Shown here piece by piece: positions 1 through 6,997 of a DNA stretch of 42,284 nt (positions are counted from its first letter, which is position 1; each line of letters starts with the position of its first letter). The position numbers were made by a program, and so were the translations under genes. Source of the DNA: Parcubacteria group bacterium RIFCSPLOWO2_01_FULL_48_18 (GTDB lineage Bacteria > Patescibacteriota > Minisyncoccia > UBA6257 > WO2-01-48-18); assembly GCA_001824435.1 (NCBI GenBank), contig MHXH01000029.1:1-42284 (forward strand), in the 5' to 3' direction. The notes under the pieces were generated by a model. The model was not told the origin of the DNA. It saw only the letters and a program-made list of their open reading frames with translations, and ran no database searches.

Positions 1-62
1 TACGAAGGCGAGGTACATATTGGTTTGTTGTGTATGGCATACCCATAGCATAGTGCCTCTGG

Positions 63-80
63 GTGATGCAAAGCTATTGA
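63..80 (+). repeat. 18-bp repeat, inverted copy at the other window end
   Basis: GTGATGCAAAGCTATTGA here is found as its exact reverse complement at 42248-42265. An 18-base match between two places in 42 kb is unlikely by chance. Positions 1-228 otherwise show no convincing gene. Confidence 0.7.
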
Positions 81-228
81 ACCACAACGCACAGTTATTC
101 AGCTCAAGCTGTCAGGCGTAGGCTATGGCGGGCAGGCCGAAACCTTGTAGCGGTTAGCTGGAGCCGCGAGAATGAGCCAAAAGCTCTTTGCTTTCTGGCA
201 AACAGCATTTTATGTGTTTCTTATTCGA

Positions 229-699
229 TCATTCATCAAGCCCCCGATCAACTTTCTTTCTCCATTCTTTCCGGCGGCTACGCGCGTCTTTCTCCTGATG
301 CCTTTTTTCTTTCGCCGACTTCGGTTCTTGTACGCTTTGAATCCGTTCTTTCTGTACCAGAAGCGCTTCGGCGATCATCCTGTTTAATTTTGCAAGGGCA
401 TCTTCCTCGTTTTGTTTCTGGCTGCGCTCGGTTTGAGACGAAACAGTAATAAATCGGCCATCGGCGAGATACGATGGGTGTATTTGCTGCTTGAGCCGTT
501 CTTTTTGCGCATCCGACAGCTTGGCCGATCTATCAATATCAAAACGAAGGCGCACTTTTGTTTCCACCTTGTTCACGTTCTGGCCTCCTTTGCCGGATGA
601 ACGCATGGTTTCCCGTTTGACGTCCGAGATTTCTATGACGGGAATGTCCTCATTTGTTTCCGAGGCATTGTCCATATTAGCGGTATCCCACCGTTCCAT
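229..699 (-). CDS. arfB: Peptide chain release factor-like protein, ArfB/YaeJ type
   Basis: Small class I release-factor-like protein of 156 aa. The GGQ tripeptide is at residues 38-40 inside the RSSGKGGQNVNK motif, followed by the VETKVRLRF strand typical of the RF-1 catalytic domain. The C-terminus from about residue 125 is rich in Lys and Arg, like the ArfB tail that enters the empty mRNA channel. There is no codon-recognition domain, so it should act in rescue of stalled ribosomes by hydrolysing peptidyl-tRNA, not in normal termination. The annotated ATG has no clear Shine-Dalgarno sequence; a second ATG at residue 9 has GGTGGG upstream and may be the true start (end 675). No operon partner is visible; the next leftward gene is outside the window. 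Confidence 0.88.
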   Translation of the reverse strand: MERWDTANMDNASETNEDIPVIEISDVKRETMRSSGKGGQNVNKVETKVRLRFDIDRSAKLSDAQKERLKQQIHPSYLADGRFITVSSQTERSQKQNEEDALAKLNRMIAEALLVQKERIQSVQEPKSAKEKRHQEKDARSRRKEWRKKVDRGLDE

Positions 700-730
700 T
701 ATTTCTATAGTAATCGAAAGCGTAGTTTCT

Positions 731-750
731 GTGAACCCTCCGCATCGCGC
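731..750 (+). repeat. Direct repeat copy 1 flanking the 123-aa gene
   Basis: GTGAACCCTCCGCATCGCGC is repeated with one mismatch at 1356-1375. The two copies lie on both sides of the 847-1218 gene, 625 bp apart. Confidence 0.6.
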
Positions 751-752
751 TA

Positions 753-780
753 TTGATTTTTGATTTGCATATGCTATAAT
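753..780 (+). promoter_or_regulatory. Sigma-70-type promoter with extended -10
   Basis: TTGATT at 753-758, a 16-bp spacer and TATAAT at 775-780 preceded by TGC, giving an extended -10. It would start a transcript near 787, about 60 nt before the ATG at 847. Confidence 0.65.
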
Positions 781-846
781 AGTTTTGGTTCTGACGATGG
801 CATGGTGCTATCGTTCCAGCGCGCCACAACCAAAAGGAGACGCTCA

Positions 847-1218
847 ATGGGCATTCGCTGCGATCAGTTCATGGGGCTCAATAAGTGGGCCTTGAACTTC
901 GTCAAGGGTGAGCCAGTGCTCGTCTGCACGGAAGAGGTGACGCGCGTCTATCCCGATGGTCGGCGAGAAACGCTCGAGCCCCGTCCGGTCCACGAGTCCT
1001 CGATCAAGAAGGAGGAAAGCGGCGAGTCCTACTTTGGAATGTTCGGGGACAGCTACCTTCTCCACGAGCACACTTTCCCCGACGGGCGAGTGTACTTCGA
1101 GAAGGTGCAGGCGGAACCGTGGTCGTCCGGTCCGGTCTTCTTTCTCGCCCTTCAGGACGAGAACGGGGACTGGGTTCCAGAGTCGCTCTGGGCAGAAAAA
1201 GTCATCAAGGCTATCTAA
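847..1218 (+). CDS. Hypothetical protein, 123 aa
   Basis: I do not recognise this family. The protein begins MGIRCDQFMGLNKW and is soluble-looking, with mixed charge and no signal peptide or membrane segment. It has two similar beta-hairpin-like stretches, VYPDGRRE and TFPDGRVYFE, which suggests a small antiparallel beta fold. The reading frame is open upstream to 760, but AAAAGGAG lies just before the ATG at 847 and fixes that start. The gene is a complete transcription unit: extended -10 promoter at 753-780, coding region, and hairpin terminator at 1237-1281. Direct repeats at 731-750 and 1356-1375 flank the unit, so it may be a cassette gained by transfer. Function is unknown. Confidence 0.7.
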   Translation: MGIRCDQFMGLNKWALNFVKGEPVLVCTEEVTRVYPDGRRETLEPRPVHESSIKKEESGESYFGMFGDSYLLHEHTFPDGRVYFEKVQAEPWSSGPVFFLALQDENGDWVPESLWAEKVIKAI

Positions 1219-1236
1219 ACAGAGCATCGCAACATC

Positions 1237-1281
1237 AAGCGCGTAGGAGACCGATAAGGTCGTTTACACTACGCGCTTTTA
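1237..1281 (+). terminator. Rho-independent terminator after the 123-aa gene
   Basis: AAGCGCGTAG at 1237-1246 pairs perfectly with CTACGCGCTT at 1269-1278, with a second short stem GACC/GGTC inside the loop, followed by a T run. Confidence 0.7.
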
Positions 1282-1355
1282 TAATTCAAGTTAGCTTTCT
1301 AAAACTTACCTCTTTCTTTCCAATCTGGGGGCTGGGGCTTCTGGGTTGTAACGGG

Positions 1356-1375
1356 GTGAACCCTCCGCACCGCGC
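1356..1375 (+). repeat. Direct repeat copy 2 flanking the 123-aa gene
   Basis: GTGAACCCTCCGCACCGCGC matches 731-750 in 19 of 20 bases. The gene-free stretch 1219-1677 holds this repeat, the terminator at 1237, two palindromes (1412, 1553) and one copy of a dispersed repeat (1610). Confidence 0.6.
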
Positions 1376-1411
1376 ACGCTTTTATACCGCCCATACCGTT
1401 ACTCTATGACA

Positions 1412-1435
1412 CAAAAAATGCTATAGCATTTTTTG
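1412..1435. repeat. Perfect 24-bp palindrome
   Basis: CAAAAAATGCTA followed directly by TAGCATTTTTTG. The flanks ATGAC and GTCAT extend the symmetry with a 2-base offset. It may work as a bidirectional terminator because both arms carry T6/A6 tracts. Confidence 0.6.
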
Positions 1436-1552
1436 TCATAAAACAAATAAGGATTTCCAAGCCTTCGTTACATATTTGTATATTCCTTCGTCAATTTCGC
1501 CTTTTCGTTGCAGAAGAAACTATCCCTCGTCGTTGCTACTCCTCGGGACACT

Positions 1553-1606
1553 ATTGTTTGTAAATCAAAAATCGAAGCTAAGAGCTCCGATTCTTGAACA
1601 AACAAT
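1553..1606. repeat. Imperfect inverted repeat, hairpin element
   Basis: ATTGTTTGT at 1553-1561 is inverted at 1598-1606. The symmetry continues inward with mismatches (AATCGAAGCT against AGCTCCGATT), making a hairpin with arms of about 25 bp. Confidence 0.55.
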
Positions 1607-1609
1607 GTG

Positions 1610-1643
1610 GTTGCGGAAGTGGGACGCAGTTTATACCAGATTG
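1610..1643 (+). repeat. Dispersed repeat, copy 1 of 3
   Basis: Begins GTTGCGGAAGTGGGACGCAG. Related copies in the same orientation lie at 2357-2389 and 3094-3126, with the shared core GAAGTSGGACGSRGTTTA. Confidence 0.6.
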
Positions 1644-1677
1644 CCTAAAACTTAAAAGTATTTGGTCGTTATCCCTA

Positions 1678-1929
1678 TCATCTGTAAATATTCTTTCGGT
1701 GACCGACCCTTAAAATAACGATGGCGTCTTTGTGAAAATCAAAAATGAGACGATAATCACCGATACGGAGGCGGTACTCCCCCAACGAATAGTCTTTCAG
1801 CCGCTCGGCGAATTTTAAAATCTCTCCGCTATTGAGATAAAAATCAAGCTTCCTGCGAAGCTTGCGTTGAACCGATTCCTCAAGGTTTTCCCAATCTCTT
1901 TTCGCTCTTTCGGTAAAAACTATTCTCAT
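1678..1929 (-). CDS. RelE/ParE-superfamily toxin
   Basis: An 83-aa basic protein with the pattern of the RelE/ParE fold: the N-terminal strand RIVFTERAKRDWENL, two helices rich in Arg and Lys, then GEYRLRIGDYRLIFDF and the C-terminal VGHRKNIYR. The RIGDYR core and the VGHR..IYR end are hallmarks of this toxin group, whose members cut ribosome-bound mRNA or inhibit gyrase. Which activity applies cannot be told from sequence. It lies 8 bp downstream of the 79-aa gene at 1938-2177 in the usual antitoxin-first order, and both are probably translated from one message. It is complete and not visibly damaged. Confidence 0.88.
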   Translation of the reverse strand: MRIVFTERAKRDWENLEESVQRKLRRKLDFYLNSGEILKFAERLKDYSLGEYRLRIGDYRLIFDFHKDAIVILRVGHRKNIYR

Positions 1930-1937
1930 TGCAAGTG

Positions 1938-2177
1938 CTATCTTATTTTGCTAAAAACTCCTGTCTTTGAATTGAACTTGTATACTTTGCCCGGTTTAAC
2001 CTGCTTTCGAGAATCCTTGATAGATTGCCGATAATTATGAGAACGGCTCATCTGATATTCTTCAAGGAGCGACTCAACTCTATGCCAATCATCGAGCGGC
2101 AAAACCACTACGGGTGATTTCCCTATTTTCCGTGGTCTGGTTTTATTCAATTTTTCTAACAACTGTTGGGCGGTCAT
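1938..2177 (-). CDS. Antitoxin of the RelE/ParE-type module
   Basis: A 79-aa protein directly upstream of the toxin gene. The middle segment PVVVLPLDDWHRVESLLEEY resembles Phd/YefM-type antitoxins, in which a strand plus an LxxxxxLLEE helix forms the dimer. The C-terminal part is basic and probably disordered until it wraps the toxin. The assignment rests mainly on position, size and this motif; it is not a clear match to one antitoxin family. TATAAA lies about 10 bases before the ATG, so the message may have almost no leader. Modules of this type usually repress their own promoter. Confidence 0.78.
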   Translation of the reverse strand: MTAQQLLEKLNKTRPRKIGKSPVVVLPLDDWHRVESLLEEYQMSRSHNYRQSIKDSRKQVKPGKVYKFNSKTGVFSKIR

Positions 2178-2356
2178 TGTTTTGATTTTATACCCATACT
2201 GTACTAAACAAAAAGGATGCTGTCAATCGTTCGTTCGTTTCGCCCGGAAAAATTACCTTTCTGAAGTGCCTCTAACGAAGGGAGGTTTTCGTTACGGGCT
2301 GGGGTCGACCTCCTCCGCCAAGGCTGCAGATGGCCGAAGAGACCCCTCGTCAACAT

Positions 2357-2389
2357 GTTGCAGAAGTCGGACGCGGTTTACATCAGATC
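2357..2389 (+). repeat. Dispersed repeat, copy 2 of 3
   Basis: Begins GTTGCAGAAGTCGGACGCGG and is related to 1610-1643 and 3094-3126. It ends about 40 bp before the start of the frameshifted gene at 2431. Confidence 0.6.
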
Positions 2390-2430
2390 ATAGAAAGCTT
2401 GAAAAAGGTTTATGTAGTGTTAATAAAACT

Positions 2431-3029
2431 ATGCTTAAAAAAATCTTATTCATATTAATCCTGGTAGTAATTGGCCTCGGCACCATCGGTTATATATCTC
2501 AAAAAATTGATTCCGAAAATGAATTTTCTGGCTGGAAAACTTATCGCAATAAAGAATTTGGATTCAAATTTAAATACCCTCCTTATTTTGGCGTGCCACC
2601 CCTTAGTAAGGGCGATGAATATCACAGCATTGAGCATGTTCTCGATCCTGCCAATGATGTAAATCCAAATAATGATTATGCTCACTTTAAGCTTTTTTTA
2701 TTCCCCGCGCCTCTAAATCTTTTTACCCATTCTATGCGTCTCCTGATGCTTGGTCCGAGTATCTCAAAAATAGCAATAGCGCTCAAAACTTTAATCAAAT
2801 TTCTGTGATTTTAGGCAAAAATAACTTTATCACTTTTCCCGTAGAGAAAAGTGAGGCGGAAGCAGGGGGCACAACAAGTTTATACTTTATCAAGAGACCG
2901 GGGGACAATGATTGGGTTATATTCGAACATACTGCTTCTAACGTTTCAAAAAATGTATCTGGATATATGAACTACGATCAACAAAAGGAAATCGTTGAAA
3001 AAATTCTTAGTACGTTTGAATTTTTATAG
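2431..3029 (+). pseudogene. Membrane-anchored PsbP-like protein, frameshifted
   Basis: The ATG at 2431 opens MLKKILFILILVVIGLGTIG, a single N-terminal membrane anchor or signal segment, followed by FSGWKTYRNKEFGFKFKYP. The W-x-TYxNxxxGFxFxYP pattern is common in exported PsbP-like proteins of these bacteria. The frame runs to a stop at 2806-2808, but its last 35 residues look non-coding. The other frame, open from 2691, gives DAWSEYLKNSNSAQNFN and continues without a break into ILGKNNFITFPVEK and a normal C-terminus ending at 3029. The frames meet at a T7 run (2693-2699), so one base was probably lost or gained there. The joined protein would be about 199 aa. A sequencing error or transcriptional slippage at the T run is possible. 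A strong terminator follows at 3051. Confidence 0.75.
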
Positions 3030-3050
3030 AACAATACAACCTCATGACAA

Positions 3051-3089
3051 AATACAAAAACACCATTATAACGGTGTTTTTGTATTTTT
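3051..3089. terminator. Strong rho-independent terminator
   Basis: AATACAAAAACACC at 3051-3064 pairs perfectly with GGTGTTTTTGTATT at 3073-3086 around an 8-base loop, followed by more T. The symmetry allows it to work in both directions; it ends the 2431 gene. Confidence 0.85.
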
Positions 3090-3093
3090 CGTA

Positions 3094-3126
3094 GTTGTAG
3101 AAGTGGGACGGAGTTTACACAGATTC
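3094..3126 (+). repeat. Dispersed repeat, copy 3 of 3
   Basis: Begins GTTGTAGAAGTGGGACGGAG and continues TTTACACAGATT. It follows the terminator at 3051 directly. Confidence 0.6.
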
Positions 3127-3144
3127 TCAAAGAACTATGGCTAC

Positions 3145-3316
3145 TTTATCTGCCTTCGCAGAAAACCCAGCCTTCGCTAAAGCTATGGCTGGCAAGCGTG
3201 GGCGTGAGCCCGCGGACGCCGTCGGCCAAAGCCCATGGTGTCGGACGACGAACGCGAGACGGACCCGCAGAAGCCTTGGTGGAGGCGGGTGTAATGCTTT
3301 GGTGGATTTCGCTCCG
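3145..3316 (+). repeat. Dispersed intergenic element, copy 1
   Basis: Three blocks are shared with 12025-12107 in opposite orientation: 3145-3163 (18 of 19 bases), about 3197-3215 (18 of 19) and 3295-3316 (20 of 22). The spacers between blocks differ, so the copies are 172 and 83 bp long. The gene-free stretch 3030-3452 consists of the terminator, one dispersed repeat, this element and the glpX promoter. Confidence 0.65.
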
Positions 3317-3434
3317 CGGTTTCAGAATAAAAGATACCGCTAATGTAAACCCGCGGAGCTTCATATGACTCACCACTAAAACCGACTCAAAGGGTCATTA
3401 AGAGAGAGACGTGAGATGTAGAAGAGAACAATAG

Positions 3435-3443
3435 TGTTATAAT
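3435..3443 (+). promoter_or_regulatory. Extended -10 promoter of glpX-fba
   Basis: TG at 3435-3436, then T and TATAAT at 3438-3443, with no good -35 box. The expected transcript start is near 3450, only a few bases before the ATG at 3453, so the message would be nearly leaderless. Confidence 0.6.
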
Positions 3444-3452
3444 AGGATAAAC

Positions 3453-4412
3453 ATGACAAACGGATCCGTATTTGCGAATTTGGCGCTTGAGTTTGTCCGG
3501 GTCACCGAATCTGCTGCGGTTGCGTCGGCTCGGTGGATTGGGAAAGGCGATGGCAAGGCTGCGGACAAAGCCGCGGTTGACGAAATGCGCGAACGGTTTA
3601 ATCAGATTGAGTTTTGCGGCGAGGTGGTGATTGGCGAAGGCGAAAAGGACGAGGCGCCGGAGCTTTACGTCGGCGAACATCTTGGCTGCGGCGAAGGAGG
3701 AGCTGTATTCGACATTGCAGTGGATCCGCTTGAATGTACCGACAGCGTTGCATACGGCAGACCCAACGCGATGGCTGTTATTGCCACCGGACCCAAAGGA
3801 ACGCTCTACCGCGCAATCGATTCATACATGGAAAAAATTTCGGTGGGGAAAGGAGCGTGGGGCGCGATTGATCTGGATGCGCCGACGGCGGATAATATAA
3901 AAAAGACTGCGGCCGCGCTGGGAAAGGATGTTTCAGAAATTACCGTGGCAGTCTTGGATCGGCCGCGCCACGAACAATTGATTAAAGAAATCCGTTTGTC
4001 AGGCGCTCGCGTGCAGCTTTTTACAGATGGAGACGTGGCAATGGCGGTCGCGACATGTCTTGAAGACTCTCCGGTGGATATGCTCATGGGCATTGGCGGC
4101 AGCACCGAGGCGGTGCTTGCTGCAGCTGCGCTGAAATGTTTGGGTGGAGAAATGCTGTGCCGCTGGAAACCCAAAGACGAAAAACACCTCGCGCGACTCA
4201 GCGCTGCCGGCATCACCGACTTGAAAAAGATTTTTACCGTGCAAGATTTAGCAAGAGGCGATCATATTACGTTTACTGCCACCGGAGTCATCAGCGGTCC
4301 GTTGCTTCAAGGGGTAGTATTTGCTCCGCGGACAATTATTACGCATTCGGTGATTATGTCTTCTCAGCCCAAAGAGGTGAGGTTTTTAGAAACAAGACAC
4401 GCACATGAATAA
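3453..4412 (+). CDS. glpX: Fructose-1,6-bisphosphatase class II
   Basis: This 319-aa protein matches GlpX along its length and should hydrolyse fructose 1,6-bisphosphate to fructose 6-phosphate with a divalent metal. Visible motifs are GEVVIGEGEKDEAPELYVGE (residues 56-75), the metal-site region VDPLECTDS (90-98), YMEKISVGKGAWGAIDLD, the substrate-binding RPRHEQLI and DGDVAMAV, and GIGGSTEAVLAAAAL. The usual DPIEGT or DPIDGT reads DPLECT here, replacing a Gly in a conserved metal-binding loop. The stop overlaps the aldolase start by 8 bp, so the two are translationally coupled. Together they carry triose phosphate to fructose 6-phosphate, giving this probable fermenter a gluconeogenic route to sugar phosphates. 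Confidence 0.93.
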   Translation: MTNGSVFANLALEFVRVTESAAVASARWIGKGDGKAADKAAVDEMRERFNQIEFCGEVVIGEGEKDEAPELYVGEHLGCGEGGAVFDIAVDPLECTDSVAYGRPNAMAVIATGPKGTLYRAIDSYMEKISVGKGAWGAIDLDAPTADNIKKTAAALGKDVSEITVAVLDRPRHEQLIKEIRLSGARVQLFTDGDVAMAVATCLEDSPVDMLMGIGGSTEAVLAAAALKCLGGEMLCRWKPKDEKHLARLSAAGITDLKKIFTVQDLARGDHITFTATGVISGPLLQGVVFAPRTIITHSVIMSSQPKEVRFLETRHAHE

Positions 4413-5433
4413 AGAGACACTCGTTGAAATAGCACAAGCAATGGTCGCCCCCGGAAAGGGTATTATTGCCGCAGATGAATCAAGTGGAACATGCCAAAAA
4501 CGCTTTGATGCGGTTGGGGTGCCGTGCACCGAGGAAAATCGCCGAGCGTATCGGGAAGTGCTATTCGGAACAAGAGGACTTGAGGAATATATTAGTGGCG
4601 TCATCCTCTTTGACGAAACAATTAAACAAAAAACGGCTGATGGGATACCGTTTCCCAAGCTTCTTGCAGATAAAGGAATTATGCCCGGCATTAAGGTTGA
4701 TGCCGGAGCAAAGAAACTTGCCTTTCATTCTGAAGAAAAAGTCACCGAAGGACTTGACGGCCTTCGCGAGCGGCTGGCAGACTATGCCGTTCTCGGCGCT
4801 CGATTCGCTAAGTGGCGAGCGGTAATTACTATCGGCCCCGGCATTCCATCTCGGGCATGCATTCATGCAAATGCTCATGCGCTTGCCCGTTATGCAGCGC
4901 TTTGCCAGGAAGCCGGTATCGTTCCCATTGTGGAACCGGAGGTTTTAATCGACGGCGATCATACAATTGAGCAGTCGTATGAGGCCACCTCTGCGACGCT
5001 CAAAAAAGTTTTTGAAGAGATTGCGGAACAGGGCGCCTTTTTTGAAGGGATAATCCTCAAAGCCAGCATGGTTATCGCCGGAAAAGGCGCGGTACACCAA
5101 TCGACCGCTTCAGAAGTTGCCGAGGCGACAATCCGGTGCCTTCTCGAAACAGCACCGAGAAATCTTGCCGGCGTCGTGTTTTTGTCCGGCGGCCAGAGCG
5201 ACGAACAGGCAACGGCGCATTTGAATGCGATGAATCAAAGGGGCGGATCTTCATGGCCCCTCAGTTTTTCCTACTCCCGTGCCATCCAGAATCCGGTGCT
5301 GAAAATCTGGGCTCAAGACCACGCTGCACATGTAGACTGCGCCCGCGACGCGCTTCTCTTCCGTGCACGAATGAATTCGTTAGCGTCTCAAGGGAAATAT
5401 TCGGAGGATTTGGAAAAAAATCGGCCTTATTAG
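4405..5433 (+). CDS. Fructose-bisphosphate aldolase, class I
   Basis: A 342-aa class I aldolase of the eukaryote-like type. Conserved active-site positions are visible: Asp24 in GIIAADES, Lys137 in KWR, Glu178 in VEPE and the Schiff-base Lys219 in ILKASMV. LSGGQSDEQAT (about residues 255-265) is the phosphate-binding loop, and the C-terminus ends in Tyr, as in vertebrate aldolases where that Tyr matters for catalysis. It cleaves or makes fructose 1,6-bisphosphate reversibly without a metal. The 8-bp overlap with glpX indicates one operon. The last codons and the stop lie inside a terminator hairpin (5422-5443), so the operon ends here. Confidence 0.95.
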   Translation: MNKETLVEIAQAMVAPGKGIIAADESSGTCQKRFDAVGVPCTEENRRAYREVLFGTRGLEEYISGVILFDETIKQKTADGIPFPKLLADKGIMPGIKVDAGAKKLAFHSEEKVTEGLDGLRERLADYAVLGARFAKWRAVITIGPGIPSRACIHANAHALARYAALCQEAGIVPIVEPEVLIDGDHTIEQSYEATSATLKKVFEEIAEQGAFFEGIILKASMVIAGKGAVHQSTASEVAEATIRCLLETAPRNLAGVVFLSGGQSDEQATAHLNAMNQRGGSSWPLSFSYSRAIQNPVLKIWAQDHAAHVDCARDALLFRARMNSLASQGKYSEDLEKNRPY

Positions 5434-5443
5434 GCCGCTTTTT
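5422..5443 (+). terminator. Terminator overlapping the aldolase stop codon
   Basis: CGGCCT at 5422-5427 pairs with AGGCCG at 5432-5437, loop TATT, then CTTTTT. The TAG stop at 5431-5433 lies at the loop and the start of the 3' arm. Confidence 0.8.
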
Positions 5444-5603
5444 AAATCTTGAATGTAAGTGACTCCGCCACACGCGACAAGCTGTTCGACTGAACTCACG
5501 GCCCAAACCCCAATGCTTGGTACTACGGGTTTCTTGACCCGTTCGATTAAACCACGTAAGTTGAAAGAGGCGGTTTAATAACACCAAGATTATAGGAGAC
5601 AAG

Positions 5604-5663
5604 ATGAGTCCGTACGGGCGTCTAAAGAGATGGTGGCACGATGCATGGTGCGGCGGATACTAG
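5604..5663 (+). CDS. Possible 19-residue Trp-rich peptide
   Basis: ATG at 5604 is preceded by TAGGAGACAAG, the AGGAG lying 5 bases upstream. It encodes a 19-residue peptide beginning MSPYGRLKRWWHDAW and ending CGGY before TAG. The peptide is basic with three Trp residues. It stands alone in a 428-bp stretch without other genes (5434-5861) and is followed by structured sequence and a terminator at 5753, so a short independent transcript is possible. A leader or regulatory peptide, or a small RNA with a chance ORF, are the alternatives. I know no matching family. Support is the ribosome binding site and the context only. Confidence 0.35.
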   Translation: MSPYGRLKRWWHDAWCGGY

Positions 5664-5752
5664 TGTTTGATTTCGGCAGAAATGAGGTCACCCGTGGATT
5701 CTGCGGGAAGACACTTCCTTTGTGATTACGTTATCATGAATGGGTACGAAAT

Positions 5753-5789
5753 AACCGCGCTCGCTTCCGAGCCGCGGTTTTAAATTTTT
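5753..5789 (+). terminator. Rho-independent terminator
   Basis: AACCGCGCTCG and CGAGCCGCGGTT form a GC-rich stem (5753-5779) with a one-base bulge and loop CTTC, followed by TTTTAAATTTTT. It ends a transcript that would contain the 5604 mini-ORF. Confidence 0.75.
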
Positions 5790-5861
5790 AAAAAGTTTTC
5801 CACAAAAAGCGGAATATTTTCATTTCAAAAGACGAATTTTATGGTACGATGAAAAAATAAT

Positions 5862-6914
5862 ATGCCAAACGGAACCAAAACCTGCCTTCTGCTGTACAAT
5901 ATTCTTATTGGGGACGGCAAAGAGGACGAAGAGCTCAATGCTGTTGATCAGGTGCGTACTGAAATTGCGGCCGTGCGAAATGCGCTCAAGGATTGCGGCT
6001 ATACGGTGCGCACGATGGGCCTGCGCTATTTAAGCGCCAAAGTGATTACGGAGATTGACGAAGTCAATCCGGATTTTATTTTTAATCTTGTTGAGTCGGT
6101 GTACGCCCAAAGCCGGACGGAAATGTATATCGCAGGCCTTTTTGAACTGCTTAAAATTCCCTACACCGGTTCGCCCCCGCTTGCGTTGGGGTTGGCGTTG
6201 AATAAGTTGAAGACGAAGCAGATATTACGTGCTGCTAGTATTCCGGTGCCCCCGTCAGTTATCGCGATTCCAGGCGAAAGCCCGAATTTTGAAGATTTAA
6301 CCCCGCCTTACATTATCAAGCCGATTCGCGAAGATGGAAGCAGTGGCATCAGCCCGGCTTCTGTTACGGACGACCTGAAAGAAGTGAAAGAGAAAATAAC
6401 ATATATTCATGAAACATTCCATCAGCCCGCCCTGATTGAAGAGTTTATCGATGGAAGAGAATTTAACGTTTCTGTGATCGGCAACAATCCCCCGCGCATG
6501 CTGGCTGTGGCAGAAATCGATTTTTCCAAAATGCCCAAAAAAGAACCGCGCATAGTTTCGTATGAGGCAAAGTGGCGCCCGCAAAGCCCTCAATATATCG
6601 GCACTGAAGTGATTTGTCCGGCCGAAATTGATTCTTACCTCCGCGCGCGGATCGAAAAAATAGCGCTTAAATCATATAAAGAGCTTGGCTGTCGTGATTA
6701 TGCGCGGATTGATATTCGATTGGGAGAGGGGAGGCGCCTGTACGTGATTGAAGTGAATACGAATCCGGATATAGCGCCAGAGTCCGGATTTGAAAAGGCG
6801 GCGCAATCAGCCGGAATGTCGTATAAGGATTTCGTCGGGGAAATTGCTGACTATGCGATCGGCCGCAGCAACCGTAAGGCAGCTGCGGAATCATCAGCCA
6901 GCGCGGTAATTTGA
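5862..6914 (+). CDS. ATP-grasp ligase of the D-Ala-D-Ala ligase family
   Basis: A 350-aa ATP-grasp enzyme with Ddl-type layout. N-terminal domain: FIFNLVES and IPYTGSPPLALGLALNK. ATP-binding part: IIKPIREDGSSGIS, the small loop that closes over ATP, and LIEEFIDGREFNVSVIG. C-terminal catalytic part: ARIDIRL followed by VIEVNTNPDIAPESGF, carrying the metal-binding Glu and Asn. Ddl enzymes normally read NTxPG at the last motif; here it is NTNPD, so the substrate may be other than D-alanine. In a genome with murC and a penicillin-binding protein, peptidoglycan D-Ala-D-Ala synthesis is the simplest role. It precedes the cysteine desulfurase gene by 83 bp on the same strand. Confidence 0.82.
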   Translation: MPNGTKTCLLLYNILIGDGKEDEELNAVDQVRTEIAAVRNALKDCGYTVRTMGLRYLSAKVITEIDEVNPDFIFNLVESVYAQSRTEMYIAGLFELLKIPYTGSPPLALGLALNKLKTKQILRAASIPVPPSVIAIPGESPNFEDLTPPYIIKPIREDGSSGISPASVTDDLKEVKEKITYIHETFHQPALIEEFIDGREFNVSVIGNNPPRMLAVAEIDFSKMPKKEPRIVSYEAKWRPQSPQYIGTEVICPAEIDSYLRARIEKIALKSYKELGCRDYARIDIRLGEGRRLYVIEVNTNPDIAPESGFEKAAQSAGMSYKDFVGEIADYAIGRSNRKAAAESSASAVI

Positions 6915-6997
6915 ACCGCCGGTTATTATATTCGTTTTGATCGACTAATTCCTCGGGGGTTTTGTCCCTAGGCAGTTCATTTAACGAGTAATATTTA

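Noticed and set aside
2182-2430. N-terminal extension of the frameshifted gene
   Set aside because: The sequence before the ATG at 2431 is low-quality coding and contains a dispersed repeat; the membrane anchor starts at 2431.
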